Shown here: positions 57,821-64,000 of the stretch, one piece after another
Position numbering within the stretch: position 1 is the first letter of the stretch
Layout of the letters: the number at the start of each line of letters is the position of its first letter
Assembly: GCA_041671505.1 (NCBI GenBank)
Contig: JBAZBK010000023.1
Location: 1-64,000 of the forward strand
Source of the DNA: JACPDH01 sp041671505
GTDB taxonomy: Bacteria > Acidobacteriota > Thermoanaerobaculia > Gp7-AA8
Direction: 5' to 3'
DNA length: 64,000 nucleotides
Position numbers and translations under genes: made by a program
The notes under the pieces: model-generated
What the model was told of the DNA's origin: nothing
Database searches by the model: none
What the model saw: only the letters and a program-made list of their open reading frames with translations

Positions 57821-57826
57821 TAGAAT
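57821..57826 (+). promoter_or_regulatory. -10 box TAGAAT, leaderless-type, for the Crp/Fnr gene
   Basis: TAGAAT is followed by 7 nt and ATG 57834; a weak -35 (TTGCCG, 57796-57801) lies 19 nt upstream. The alternative ATG 57825 overlaps the box, which favours 57834 as the start. Confidence 0.55.
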
Positions 57827-57833
57827 GCCGCCG

Positions 57834-58514
57834 ATGGCGTACGAGTTGTTCCGGCGGTTCTCGCTCTTTGCCGACCTTCCCGACGCGGATCTCGCGTCGG
57901 TGGCGGCGGTGGCGAAGTCGCGCCGTTACGCGCGCGACGAGGTCGTGATCCGCGAGGACGAGCGGGGCGACGTCTTCTGCCTGATCAAGCAGGGACGGGT
58001 GAAGATCACGATGACCTCCCCCGAGGGGAAGGAGCTGATCCTCTCGACGCTGGGGCCGGGGCAGTTCTTCGGCGAGATGGCGCTGCTCGACGACGAGCCG
58101 CGCTCGGCGAACGTGATCGCGACCGAGAGGCTCGAGGTTCTGACGATCTGGCGGAGCGACTTTCTCCAGCTTCTCGCCGAGAACTTCGCATTCACGCGCC
58201 GTCTTCTCGCCGAGATGTCGAAGCGGCTTCGCGACGCGTCGTCGCGGATCGAGTCGCTCGTGACGATGGACGTCAACGGCCGGCTCGCCCGCTACCTGAT
58301 CGAGCTGGCGAACAGCCAGGGGCGGGAGGCGCCGGGCGGGTACGTCGCCTTCACGCGCCCGACGCACCAGGCGATTGCGAACACGATCGGCACCTCGCGC
58401 GAGACCGTCTCGCGTCTGCTCCACGAGCTGATGGCGCAGGGAGTGCTCCTGTCGGAGCGAAAGACGATCTACCTGCGCCGCGAGGGGCTGCGCAGATTCC
58501 GCGAGGCGTCGTGA
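57834..58514 (+). CDS. Crp/Fnr-family transcriptional regulator
   Basis: A 226-residue regulator. The cyclic-nucleotide-binding domain (about 10-125) has the phosphate-binding cassette GQFFGEMALLDDEPRSANV, so it probably binds a cyclic nucleotide. There is no FNR-type N-terminal cysteine cluster. The winged HTH is at the C-terminus (PTHQAIANTIGTSRETVSRLLHEL). Its stop overlaps the pgsA start by 4 nt. The start is chosen from the leaderless-type promoter. Confidence 0.93.
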   Translation: MAYELFRRFSLFADLPDADLASVAAVAKSRRYARDEVVIREDERGDVFCLIKQGRVKITMTSPEGKELILSTLGPGQFFGEMALLDDEPRSANVIATERLEVLTIWRSDFLQLLAENFAFTRRLLAEMSKRLRDASSRIESLVTMDVNGRLARYLIELANSQGREAPGGYVAFTRPTHQAIANTIGTSRETVSRLLHELMAQGVLLSERKTIYLRREGLRRFREAS

Positions 58515-59140
58515 GCGGCGAGGGCATCGAACGCTCCGTGACTCCGCTCGCGGCCGAGCAACCGCGGCGCCGCCGCGTGTTCACGATTCCGAACTTCATC
58601 TCGGTCGGCCGGCTCGGCTGCATCCCGTTCTTCGTCGCGGCTGCGATGACCGGCCATCACAACCTTGCGTTCACCTTCTTCGTGACCGCGGGGGTGAGCG
58701 ATATCTTCGACGGCTGGATCGCACGCCGCTTCAACCAGAAGTCGTCGATCGGCGCGGTGCTCGATCCCGCGGCCGACAAGATCATGATGTTCTCGGCCTA
58801 CATCCTCTACACGGTCGACGCGTCGATTCTCCACCGCCTGCCGGGATGGCTGACGATCACGATCTTCATGCGCGACCTGATGATCACGGTGTTCGCGTAC
58901 CTGCTCTACACGCGGATCCAGGTGCGTCGCTTTCCGCCGTCGATCGCCGGCAAGACGTCCACGGTGATCCAGATCGTCACGCTCTCCGCGGTGATCGCGG
59001 CAAACGGCGTGCTGGCGCCGATCGGCCTCACGCTTCTTCCCCTGCTGATCCTTCTCGCACTCGGCATGACGCTCTTCTCCGGGCTCGGCTACCTGCGCCA
59101 GGCGCGCTTCATACTCGCGGAGCGCGCCGCGGAGGGGTGA
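58511..59140 (+). CDS. pgsA: CDP-diacylglycerol-glycerol-3-phosphate phosphatidyltransferase
   Basis: A 209-residue inner-membrane enzyme that makes phosphatidylglycerol phosphate. The CDP-alcohol phosphotransferase motif DGWIARRFNQKSSIGAVLDP, with AADK after it, gives the DG-x2-AR-x8-G-x3-D-x3-D pattern, and four to six membrane helices surround it. The N-terminal 20 residues are a charged extension. GTG 58511 overlaps the Crp/Fnr stop (GTGA), linking phospholipid synthesis to that regulator's transcript. Phosphatidylinositol-type relatives are less likely. Confidence 0.9.
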   Translation: MSGEGIERSVTPLAAEQPRRRRVFTIPNFISVGRLGCIPFFVAAAMTGHHNLAFTFFVTAGVSDIFDGWIARRFNQKSSIGAVLDPAADKIMMFSAYILYTVDASILHRLPGWLTITIFMRDLMITVFAYLLYTRIQVRRFPPSIAGKTSTVIQIVTLSAVIAANGVLAPIGLTLLPLLILLALGMTLFSGLGYLRQARFILAERAAEG

Positions 59141-59201
59141 GGTCGAGCGCAGAACGTGGAGCGAAAGACTCTGGCCGTCCTCGGATCGCGGCGGCGTCAG
59201 A

Positions 59202-59384
59202 CTTCTTCATTCCTCATTCGACATTCTTCATTTCGGTTTCCGCGCTCGTATCGAGGCTGCACAGAGACCGAAATGAAGAATGTCGAATGAGGAATGAAGA
59301 ATGAAGAATGAAGGACGAAAGGCGTGCTACGCACGGCTGCTCGCCTGCTCATCGCCTCTAGCCCCTCGCCTCACGCCTGCCTCA
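59202..59384. repeat. Type C inverted pair plus solo type A arm
   Basis: Here the order is reversed: the TTCATTC-type arm comes first (59202-59240) and the GAATGAA-type arm second (59267-59314), matching over more than 35 bp with a 26-nt loop. A single type A right arm follows at about 59345-59384 without a partner. Confidence 0.88.
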
Positions 59385-59398
59385 CCTGGAATTGGTCA

Positions 59399-59427
59399 TT
59401 GACGCGCGATGTCGCAACCCCTACAAT
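59399..59427 (+). promoter_or_regulatory. Sigma-70-type promoter of the tRNA genes
   Basis: TTGACG (59399-59404) and TACAAT (59422-59427) are separated by 17 nt. Transcription would start about 45 nt upstream of tRNA-Lys. This is the best full promoter in the window. Confidence 0.8.
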
Positions 59428-59478
59428 CCCCGGCCGCGGGAAATACGACTCGGCGACGAGCGGTTTCGTAAGCTCCCT

Positions 59479-59554
59479 GCCTCCATAGCTCAATTGGTAG
59501 AGCAGCGGACTCTTAATCCGTTGGTTCTAGGTTCGAGTCCTAGTGGAGGCACCA
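59479..59554 (+). tRNA. tRNA-Lys (anticodon CTT)
   Basis: A full cloverleaf with acceptor GCCTCCA / TGGAGGC, D-arm AGCTCAATTGGTAGAGCA, anticodon stem GCGGA / TCCGT around CTCTTAA, T-arm GGTTCGAGTCC and an encoded CCA end. The anticodon CTT reads AAG. Confidence 0.97.
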
Positions 59555-59568
59555 ATCGAAAGCTTTTC

Positions 59569-59615
59569 CGAGGACCGGGAGACGGGCGACCGAGTGGCCC
59601 GGTTCCCGGTCCTCG
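59569..59615. other. 12-bp hairpin between the two tRNA genes
   Basis: CGAGGACCGGGA (59569-59580) is perfectly complementary to TCCCGGTCCTCG (59604-59615). It could be a processing site or partial terminator between the tRNAs. Confidence 0.7.
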
Positions 59616-59622
59616 ATGCTTT

Positions 59623-59709
59623 GCGAAAGTGGCGGAATTGGCAGACGCGCTGGACTTAGGATCCAGTGGCTTAAACGCCGTGGGGGTTCGAGTCCCCCCT
59701 TTCGCACCA
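59623..59709 (+). tRNA. tRNA-Leu (anticodon TAG)
   Basis: Class II tRNA with acceptor GCGAAAG / CTTTCGC, anticodon stem CTGGA / TCCAG around CTTAGGA, a long variable arm (TGGCTTAAACGCCG), T-arm GGTTCGAGTCC and an encoded CCA. The anticodon TAG reads CTA. Confidence 0.97.
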
Positions 59710-59739
59710 GCGGGATCCCGCGAACCGGATCCTTCGATG

Positions 59740-59850
59740 TGAACATGCAGAATGCTGAATGTAGAACGGTGAACTGAGAACCCCGAAGAGAGGCGCCTCC
59801 TTTTCTGGATTCTCAATTCATCGTTCTGCGTTCTCACTTCCGCTTCTGCA
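59740..59850. repeat. Heptamer inverted-repeat cassette, type F
   Basis: The left arm 59740-59782 (GCAGAAT, GCTGAAT, GTAGAAC units) pairs with the right arm 59802-59850 around a 19-nt core. It lies between tRNA-Leu and tig. Confidence 0.85.
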
Positions 59851-59902
59851 GTCCGACCTCAGCACCTGGCAGCGCAGTTCATAACCGAGACGAGTGAAAC
59901 CG

Positions 59903-61171
59903 ATGCTAATCGAATACAAGGACGTCACCCCCGTGAAGAAGTTCGTCGCTGTCGAGGTCCCTTCCGACGCGATCGATCACGAGCTCGGGCATGTGCTGGA
60001 CGAGTTCTCACGCCACGCGAAGATCCCCGGCTTCCGGGCGGGCAAGGTGCCCCGCGCCGTGGTGAAATCGAAGTTCGAGGACGACATCAAGCGGGAAGTG
60101 CTCGACCGGATTCTTCCCCGTTTCCTTCACGAGGCGATCGTGGAGAAGAAGCTGGAAGTCGTCGGCACGCCCGAGCTGAAGAAGATCGACGACCTGGCTG
60201 AAGGCTCGCCTCTCCGCTTCGAAGCGGAGCTCGAGGTGCGGCCCGAGGTCGCGCTCGAGAACTACCGCGGACTCGCGGTCACCGAGAAGCCGGTCGACGT
60301 CTCGGCCGACGAGGTGACGAAGACGATCGAGCGTTTCCGCGAGCAGTCGGGAACGTTCCGCGGCGTCGCCGATCGCGCCGCGGTCGAAGGCGACTACGTC
60401 GTCGTCGATCTCGTGAGCACCGCGGAGGGCATGGAGCGGAAGTCGACCGAGGGGTACTACGTGCACCTCGGCCCCGACACCGTGCTCCCCGAGCTTCGCG
60501 AGGCTCTCCTCGGCCGGTCGCCCGGCGACAACGTGGCGTTCGACAAGTCGTGGGACGACGACGCGCCTAACGAAGACGTCCGCGGCAAGACGGTTCACTA
60601 CGACGTCACGGTCAAGGAGCTCCAGGTCCGCGAGCTGCCGGAGCTGAACGACGACTTCGCGCGCGGCACCGGCTTCGCCGAGTCGCTCGACGAGCTGCGG
60701 AAGAAGATCGAGGACGACATGCGCAACCACAAGGCGCAGGAGTCGATGAGCGACAAGCGGAAGCAGCTCGGCGACGAGCTCGTCGCGGCGCACTCGTTCG
60801 ACGTCCCCGAGGCTCTGGTCGACGACGAGACGGTCAAGGCGCTCCGGAACTATGCCCGCTTCCTTTCGAGCCAGGGGGTCGACGTCGAAAAGGCGCCGAT
60901 CGACTGGGAGAACCTGAAGGTCGAGTTCCGGCCCGACGCGGTCAAGCGGGTGCAGCTCTCGGCGGTCCTCGACGCGATCGCGAAGAAGGAAGGTCTCTCC
61001 GCGAGCGACGCCGACGTCGACGAGGAGATCCACCGCGGCGTCTCCAACGCCTCGGAATTCTCGGCGCTCAAGCGCCGCTTGCAGCATGATGGAACGTACG
61101 AAGAGATCCGCCGGCATGTCGCCGAGGAGAAGGCGTTCCAGCTGGTGATCGCAGAGGCAAAAGCGTCGTAG
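59903..61171 (+). CDS. tig: Trigger factor
   Basis: A 422-residue ribosome-bound chaperone and prolyl isomerase that meets nascent chains. The N-terminal ribosome-binding domain contains IPGFRAGKVPRAVV, the signature loop GFRxGKxP. The FKBP-like PPIase domain is at about 150-245 and the helical C-terminal arms follow. ATG 59903 is used; GTG 59894 would add three residues. Neither has a strong ribosome-binding site. It opens the tig-clpP-clpX-lon protein-quality block. Confidence 0.94.
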   Translation: MLIEYKDVTPVKKFVAVEVPSDAIDHELGHVLDEFSRHAKIPGFRAGKVPRAVVKSKFEDDIKREVLDRILPRFLHEAIVEKKLEVVGTPELKKIDDLAEGSPLRFEAELEVRPEVALENYRGLAVTEKPVDVSADEVTKTIERFREQSGTFRGVADRAAVEGDYVVVDLVSTAEGMERKSTEGYYVHLGPDTVLPELREALLGRSPGDNVAFDKSWDDDAPNEDVRGKTVHYDVTVKELQVRELPELNDDFARGTGFAESLDELRKKIEDDMRNHKAQESMSDKRKQLGDELVAAHSFDVPEALVDDETVKALRNYARFLSSQGVDVEKAPIDWENLKVEFRPDAVKRVQLSAVLDAIAKKEGLSASDADVDEEIHRGVSNASEFSALKRRLQHDGTYEEIRRHVAEEKAFQLVIAEAKAS

Positions 61172-61237
61172 CGACGCCGCGGTGCCCGCCCCGAGGGGCG
61201 CGGAGCCGTTGAGCCCGGATGGGCGGAAAGGGGCATC

Positions 61238-61825
61238 ATGGTGCTGATTCCGTACGTGGTCGAACAGACGAGCCGCGGTGAGCGCTCGTACGACATCTAC
61301 TCCAGGCTTCTCAAGGACAACGTGATCATCCTCGGTCAGCCGATCGAGGACCAGGTCGCCAACGTCATCATCGCGCAGATGCTTTTCCTCGAGGCCGAGA
61401 ACCCCGAGAAGGACATCTGGATCTACATCAACTCCCCGGGCGGGTCGATTACCGCCGGCATGGCGATCTACGACGTGATGCAGTACGTCAAGCCGAGCGT
61501 CGCCACGATCTGCATCGGACAGGCCGCATCGATGGCCGCCGTGCTCCTCGCCGCGGGCGCGAAGGGAAAGCGCTACGCGCTGCCGAATTCGCGCGTTCTG
61601 ATCCACCAGCCGCTCATGTACGGGCTCGGCGGGCAGGCGAGCGAGATCGACATCCACGCCAAGGACATCATGCGGATGCGCGCGCGCCTGAACGAGATCC
61701 TCGCGAGCCACACCGGCCAGCCGGTCGAAAAGATCAACAACGACACCGACCGCGACTATATCCTCAACGCCGTCGACGCCGTCGAGTACGGCATCGTCGA
61801 CCAGGTGATGTCGAGGCGCGAGTAA
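61238..61825 (+). CDS. clpP: ATP-dependent Clp protease proteolytic subunit
   Basis: A 195-residue serine peptidase forming the 14-mer degradation chamber used with ClpX. The catalytic residues are Ser98 (GQAASMAAVL), His123 (RVLIHQP) and Asp in NNDTDRDY near 172. Length equals the mature family size. AAGGGG lies before the ATG. It is followed by a strong terminator, so clpX has its own promoter despite adjacency. Confidence 0.97.
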   Translation: MVLIPYVVEQTSRGERSYDIYSRLLKDNVIILGQPIEDQVANVIIAQMLFLEAENPEKDIWIYINSPGGSITAGMAIYDVMQYVKPSVATICIGQAASMAAVLLAAGAKGKRYALPNSRVLIHQPLMYGLGGQASEIDIHAKDIMRMRARLNEILASHTGQPVEKINNDTDRDYILNAVDAVEYGIVDQVMSRRE

Positions 61826-61853
61826 CCCGGCCTCAACGCTCCGATTCTCCCCG

Positions 61854-61885
61854 GGGGCACGGCACGCCGTGCCCCTTCTTTTTCT
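61854..61885 (+). terminator. Rho-independent terminator of clpP
   Basis: GGGGCACGG (61854-61862) pairs with CCGTGCCCC (61867-61875) around a 4-nt loop, followed by TTCTTTTTCT. It lies 29 nt after the clpP stop. Confidence 0.9.
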
Positions 61886-61984
61886 CCATTCTTCATTCCT
61901 CATTCGACATTCTTCATTTCGGTTTTCCTCCCCGTGACGGAACCGAAATGAAGAATGTCGAATGAGGAATGAAGAATGAAGAAC
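61884..61984. repeat. Type C heptamer pair with a nearly 40-bp stem
   Basis: The arm 61884-61926 and its complement 61940-61984 match over close to 40 bp with a 13-nt loop, the tightest hairpin of its kind here. It follows the clpP terminator directly. The rest of this 319-nt gene-free gap (61985-62144) holds only the clpX promoter region and its ribosome-binding site (GGAGG at 62130-62134). Confidence 0.92.
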
Positions 61985-62144
61985 GGGAATGCGCCGTTGT
62001 TCTCTCCCAGTGCCCCCCACGCCCCCTGTTTGCCCTCCGGAATGAACGCCGGAGGCCCAAGGTTCCGTCAGGGCGAAGTGAGCGTTTCTTGACACTCCCT
62101 CGGGGGAGGACAAGAATTGTTTTGATCCGGAGGAAACCTGCCCG

Positions 62145-63395
62145 ATGTCGAAGAAGGGAAGCACCGGTGACGTGCTCCGCTGCAGCTTCTGCAACAAGTC
62201 CCAGAGGGACGTCAAGAAGCTGATCGCGGGGCCGACCGTCTACATCTGCGACGAGTGCGTCGACATCTGTCTCGACATCATCGCCGAGGACCGGAAGGAA
62301 GATCCCGGTGCGATCGAGTCGAGCGGACAGCTTCCGAAGCCGCGGGAGATCAAGGAGTTTCTCGATCTCTACGTGATCGGGCAGGAGCGGGCGAAGAAGA
62401 AGCTCGCCGTTGCCGTCTACAACCATTACAAGAGAATCGACTACCAGCAGAAGAACACGCGGCAGGACGTCGAGCTGCAGAAGTCGAACATCCTTTTGAT
62501 CGGGCCGACCGGCACCGGCAAGACGCTGCTCGCGCAGACGCTCGCCCGGATGCTCTCGGTTCCCTTCACGATCGTCGACGCGACGACGCTCACCGAGGCG
62601 GGCTACGTCGGCGAAGACGTCGAGAACATCATCCTCAAGCTCTACCAGGCGGCGGGCAACGACAAGGACAAGACCCAGCGCGGCATCGTCTACATCGACG
62701 AGGTCGACAAGATCTGTCGCAAGGGTGACAACCCGTCGATCACGCGCGACGTCTCCGGCGAGGGAGTGCAGCAGGCACTGCTGAAGATCCTCGAGGGGAC
62801 GGTGGCGAACGTTCCTCCGCAGGGGGGACGCAAGCATCCGCACCAGGAGTTCATCCAGATCGACACGACGAACATCCTCTTCATCTGCGGCGGTGCGTTC
62901 GTGGGGCTCGACGGAGTCATCGAGCGTCGCCTTTCGCAGTCGTCGATGGGGTTCGGCGCGAAGATCACCGGGAAGAAGGAGAAGAAGGTCGGCGACCTTC
63001 TCGCCCAGACGCACCCGGAGGATCTGATCAAGTTCGGGCTGATTCCGGAATTCGTCGGCCGCCTCCCGGTGGTCGGCACGCTCGACGAGCTCGACAAGCA
63101 GGCGCTCGTCGACATCCTCAAGGAACCGAAGAACTCGCTCGTCCGTCAGTACGAGACGATGATGGGCTTCGAGAACGTGTCGCTCAAGTTCACAGACGAC
63201 GCGCTCGAGGCGATTGCCGAGGAAGCGCTGACCCGGAACGTCGGGGCGCGCGGCCTGAAGATCATCATCGAAGAGCTGATGCTCGAGTTGATGTACACGA
63301 TCCCGTCCGACGACTCGATCTCGGAGTGCGTCATCACGCGCGAGACGGTCGTGAACCGCACTCAACCGATCAAGCTGTTCCGCAAGGCCGGGTAG
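62145..63395 (+). CDS. clpX: ATP-dependent Clp protease ATP-binding subunit ClpX
   Basis: A 416-residue AAA+ unfoldase that feeds proteins to ClpP. The N-terminal zinc-binding domain (CSFCNKSQ ... CDECVDIC) is followed by the AAA+ module with Walker A GPTGTGKTLL near residue 120, Walker B GIVYIDEVDK near 180 and the IGF-type loop region that docks to ClpP. The sensor-2 end (LTRNVGARGLKIIIEELMLELMY) is intact. GGAGG precedes the ATG by 9-10 nt. Confidence 0.97.
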   Translation: MSKKGSTGDVLRCSFCNKSQRDVKKLIAGPTVYICDECVDICLDIIAEDRKEDPGAIESSGQLPKPREIKEFLDLYVIGQERAKKKLAVAVYNHYKRIDYQQKNTRQDVELQKSNILLIGPTGTGKTLLAQTLARMLSVPFTIVDATTLTEAGYVGEDVENIILKLYQAAGNDKDKTQRGIVYIDEVDKICRKGDNPSITRDVSGEGVQQALLKILEGTVANVPPQGGRKHPHQEFIQIDTTNILFICGGAFVGLDGVIERRLSQSSMGFGAKITGKKEKKVGDLLAQTHPEDLIKFGLIPEFVGRLPVVGTLDELDKQALVDILKEPKNSLVRQYETMMGFENVSLKFTDDALEAIAEEALTRNVGARGLKIIIEELMLELMYTIPSDDSISECVITRETVVNRTQPIKLFRKAG

Positions 63396-63421
63396 GAGCC
63401 TTGCGCAACTCTTTCCGCACT

Positions 63422-63444
63422 CCCGGCGGCGCAGGCGCGCCGGG
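63422..63444. other. Hairpin between clpX and lon
   Basis: CCCGGCG (63422-63428) pairs with CGCCGGG (63438-63444). It has no T-run, so it may be a weak terminator or a leader structure for lon. Confidence 0.45.
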
Positions 63445-63466
63445 CGTGTGATATTCGACCCCAATC

Positions 63467-64000
63467 ATGTCCATGACTATCGAAAACAGGCTTCCGCTCG
63501 TTCCGCTCCGGGACATGGTCGTGTTTCCCTCGACCATGGCTCCCTTCGTCGTCGGTCGGAAAGCCTCGATCCTCGCACTCGAGGCGACGCTTTCCACGAC
63601 GGAAAAGAGAATCTTCCTCGCAACGCAGAAGGATCCGAAGATCGACGATCCGTCGATCACGGAGATCTACCACGTCGGCGTGATCGCCACCGTGGTGCAG
63701 AATCTCAAGCTCCCGAATCAGAACGTGAAGGTGATGGTCGAGGGGCTGCAGCGCGCCCGGGTCATCGGTCACGTCGAGAGCGACGGTTTCGTCGCGGTCG
63801 ACGTCGAGGTCATCGACTCGGCCTACCCGCTCACTCCCGAGGTCAACGAGTACATCCAGAAGATTCTCGAGACCTTCGAGCAGTACGCGCGGATGTCGCA
63901 CCACCTCGCCTTCGAGGGGGTGATGTCCACGCTCAAGGTCGAGGACCCCGACCGCTTCGCCGACACGCTCGCGTCGCACCTGCTGATCACGACGGTCGAG
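63467..64000 (+). CDS. lon: ATP-dependent protease Lon, partial N-terminus
   Basis: The first 178 codons of Lon, a homohexameric AAA+ protease for damaged and regulatory proteins. The N-terminal substrate-binding (LAN) domain is clear: RLPLVPLRDMVVFPSTMAPFVVGR, then IYHVGVIATVVQNLKLPNQNVKVMVEGLQRARV. The ATPase and peptidase domains lie beyond the right edge. ATG 63467 and ATG 63473 are both possible starts. It is the last gene of the tig-clpP-clpX-lon block. Confidence 0.93.
   Translation, partial: MSMTIENRLPLVPLRDMVVFPSTMAPFVVGRKASILALEATLSTTEKRIFLATQKDPKIDDPSITEIYHVGVIATVVQNLKLPNQNVKVMVEGLQRARVIGHVESDGFVAVDVEVIDSAYPLTPEVNEYIQKILETFEQYARMSHHLAFEGVMSTLKVEDPDRFADTLASHLLITTVE

Noticed and set aside
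59341..59480. Integrase attachment site at the tRNA genes
   Set aside because: No integrase gene or duplicated tRNA 3' end is present in the window.

Overview
This is a 64 kb chromosomal window of high GC content (roughly two thirds G+C by eye) from a Gram-negative-type bacterium. Outer-membrane porins, OmpA, TonB-type and lipoprotein genes support a double membrane. Serine/threonine kinases, PilT, leaderless promoters and the tig-clpP-clpX-lon order would fit Acidobacteriota or a neighbouring phylum, but that is an inference; no rRNA or phylogenetic marker was compared. There are no CRISPR arrays, insertion sequences, prophage or rRNA genes. Two tRNA genes (Lys-CTT, Leu-TAG) lie at 59.5-59.7 kb.

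Layout. 0-16 kb: guaA (cut by the left edge), a secreted prolyl oligopeptidase, CstA, a flavin reductase, a membrane-linked HExxH peptidase, a lipoprotein-type PCMT, a DUF4010 membrane protein, YkgJ, a HAD hydrolase, a Ser/Thr kinase, GNAT and an acyl desaturase. 16-26 kb: kup, an ABC-2 exporter pair, an Fpg-type glycosylase and a metal-uptake operon (small His/Cys protein, porin, ZnuA-like, ZnuB-like, no ATPase). 25.5-32 kb, minus strand: two PH-domain membrane proteins and a tightly overlapping operon with three glycosyltransferases. 32-46 kb: a membrane-anchored GcvH-like protein, small enzymes, a pseudokinase-TonB fusion, mltG/yqgF, pilT, tdk, OmpA, an eRF1-like protein with a newly read 55-aa membrane partner, and an MDR dehydrogenase. 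46-56 kb: mutL-yraN, then a type II polyketide/aryl-polyene-like cluster (AMP ligase, flavin halogenase-like enzyme, ACP, hotdog protein, ketosynthase, catalytically empty ketosynthase partner, GT2). 56-64 kb: MinD-like ATPase, Crp/Fnr regulator, pgsA, tRNAs and tig-clpP-clpX-lon (lon cut by the right edge).

The most unusual feature is in the gaps between genes. Nearly every non-operonic junction holds an array of degenerate 7-bp repeats, usually as a left arm and a complementary right arm around a short unique core. I name the types by heptamer: A (GCGAGAG/GCGATGA), B (GAAAATT), C (GAATGNN, usually opening with CCGAAAT), D (GGCCANA), E (GAATGCG/GAACGCG), F (AGAACGN/TGAATGN), plus one AGTACTC tandem array. 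Several cassettes are nested (E around C, A around C, A or E around GC-rich REP-like palindromes). The arms fill the gap precisely: they begin at or within a few bases of stop codons and end against -10 boxes. Variant heptamers in one arm are often matched in the partner arm. Two CDS 3' ends and one signal peptide are read from arm sequence. Heptamer repeats (STRRs) are known from heterocystous cyanobacteria; this paired, nested, boundary-filling form is the strongest candidate here for an undescribed system.

A second theme is translation initiation. Seven genes have an ATG 6 or 7 nt after a TAnnAT box and no Shine-Dalgarno sequence, so they look leaderless. Three genes are best explained by non-canonical starts: CTG (kup), ACG (fpg) and ATA (mltG).
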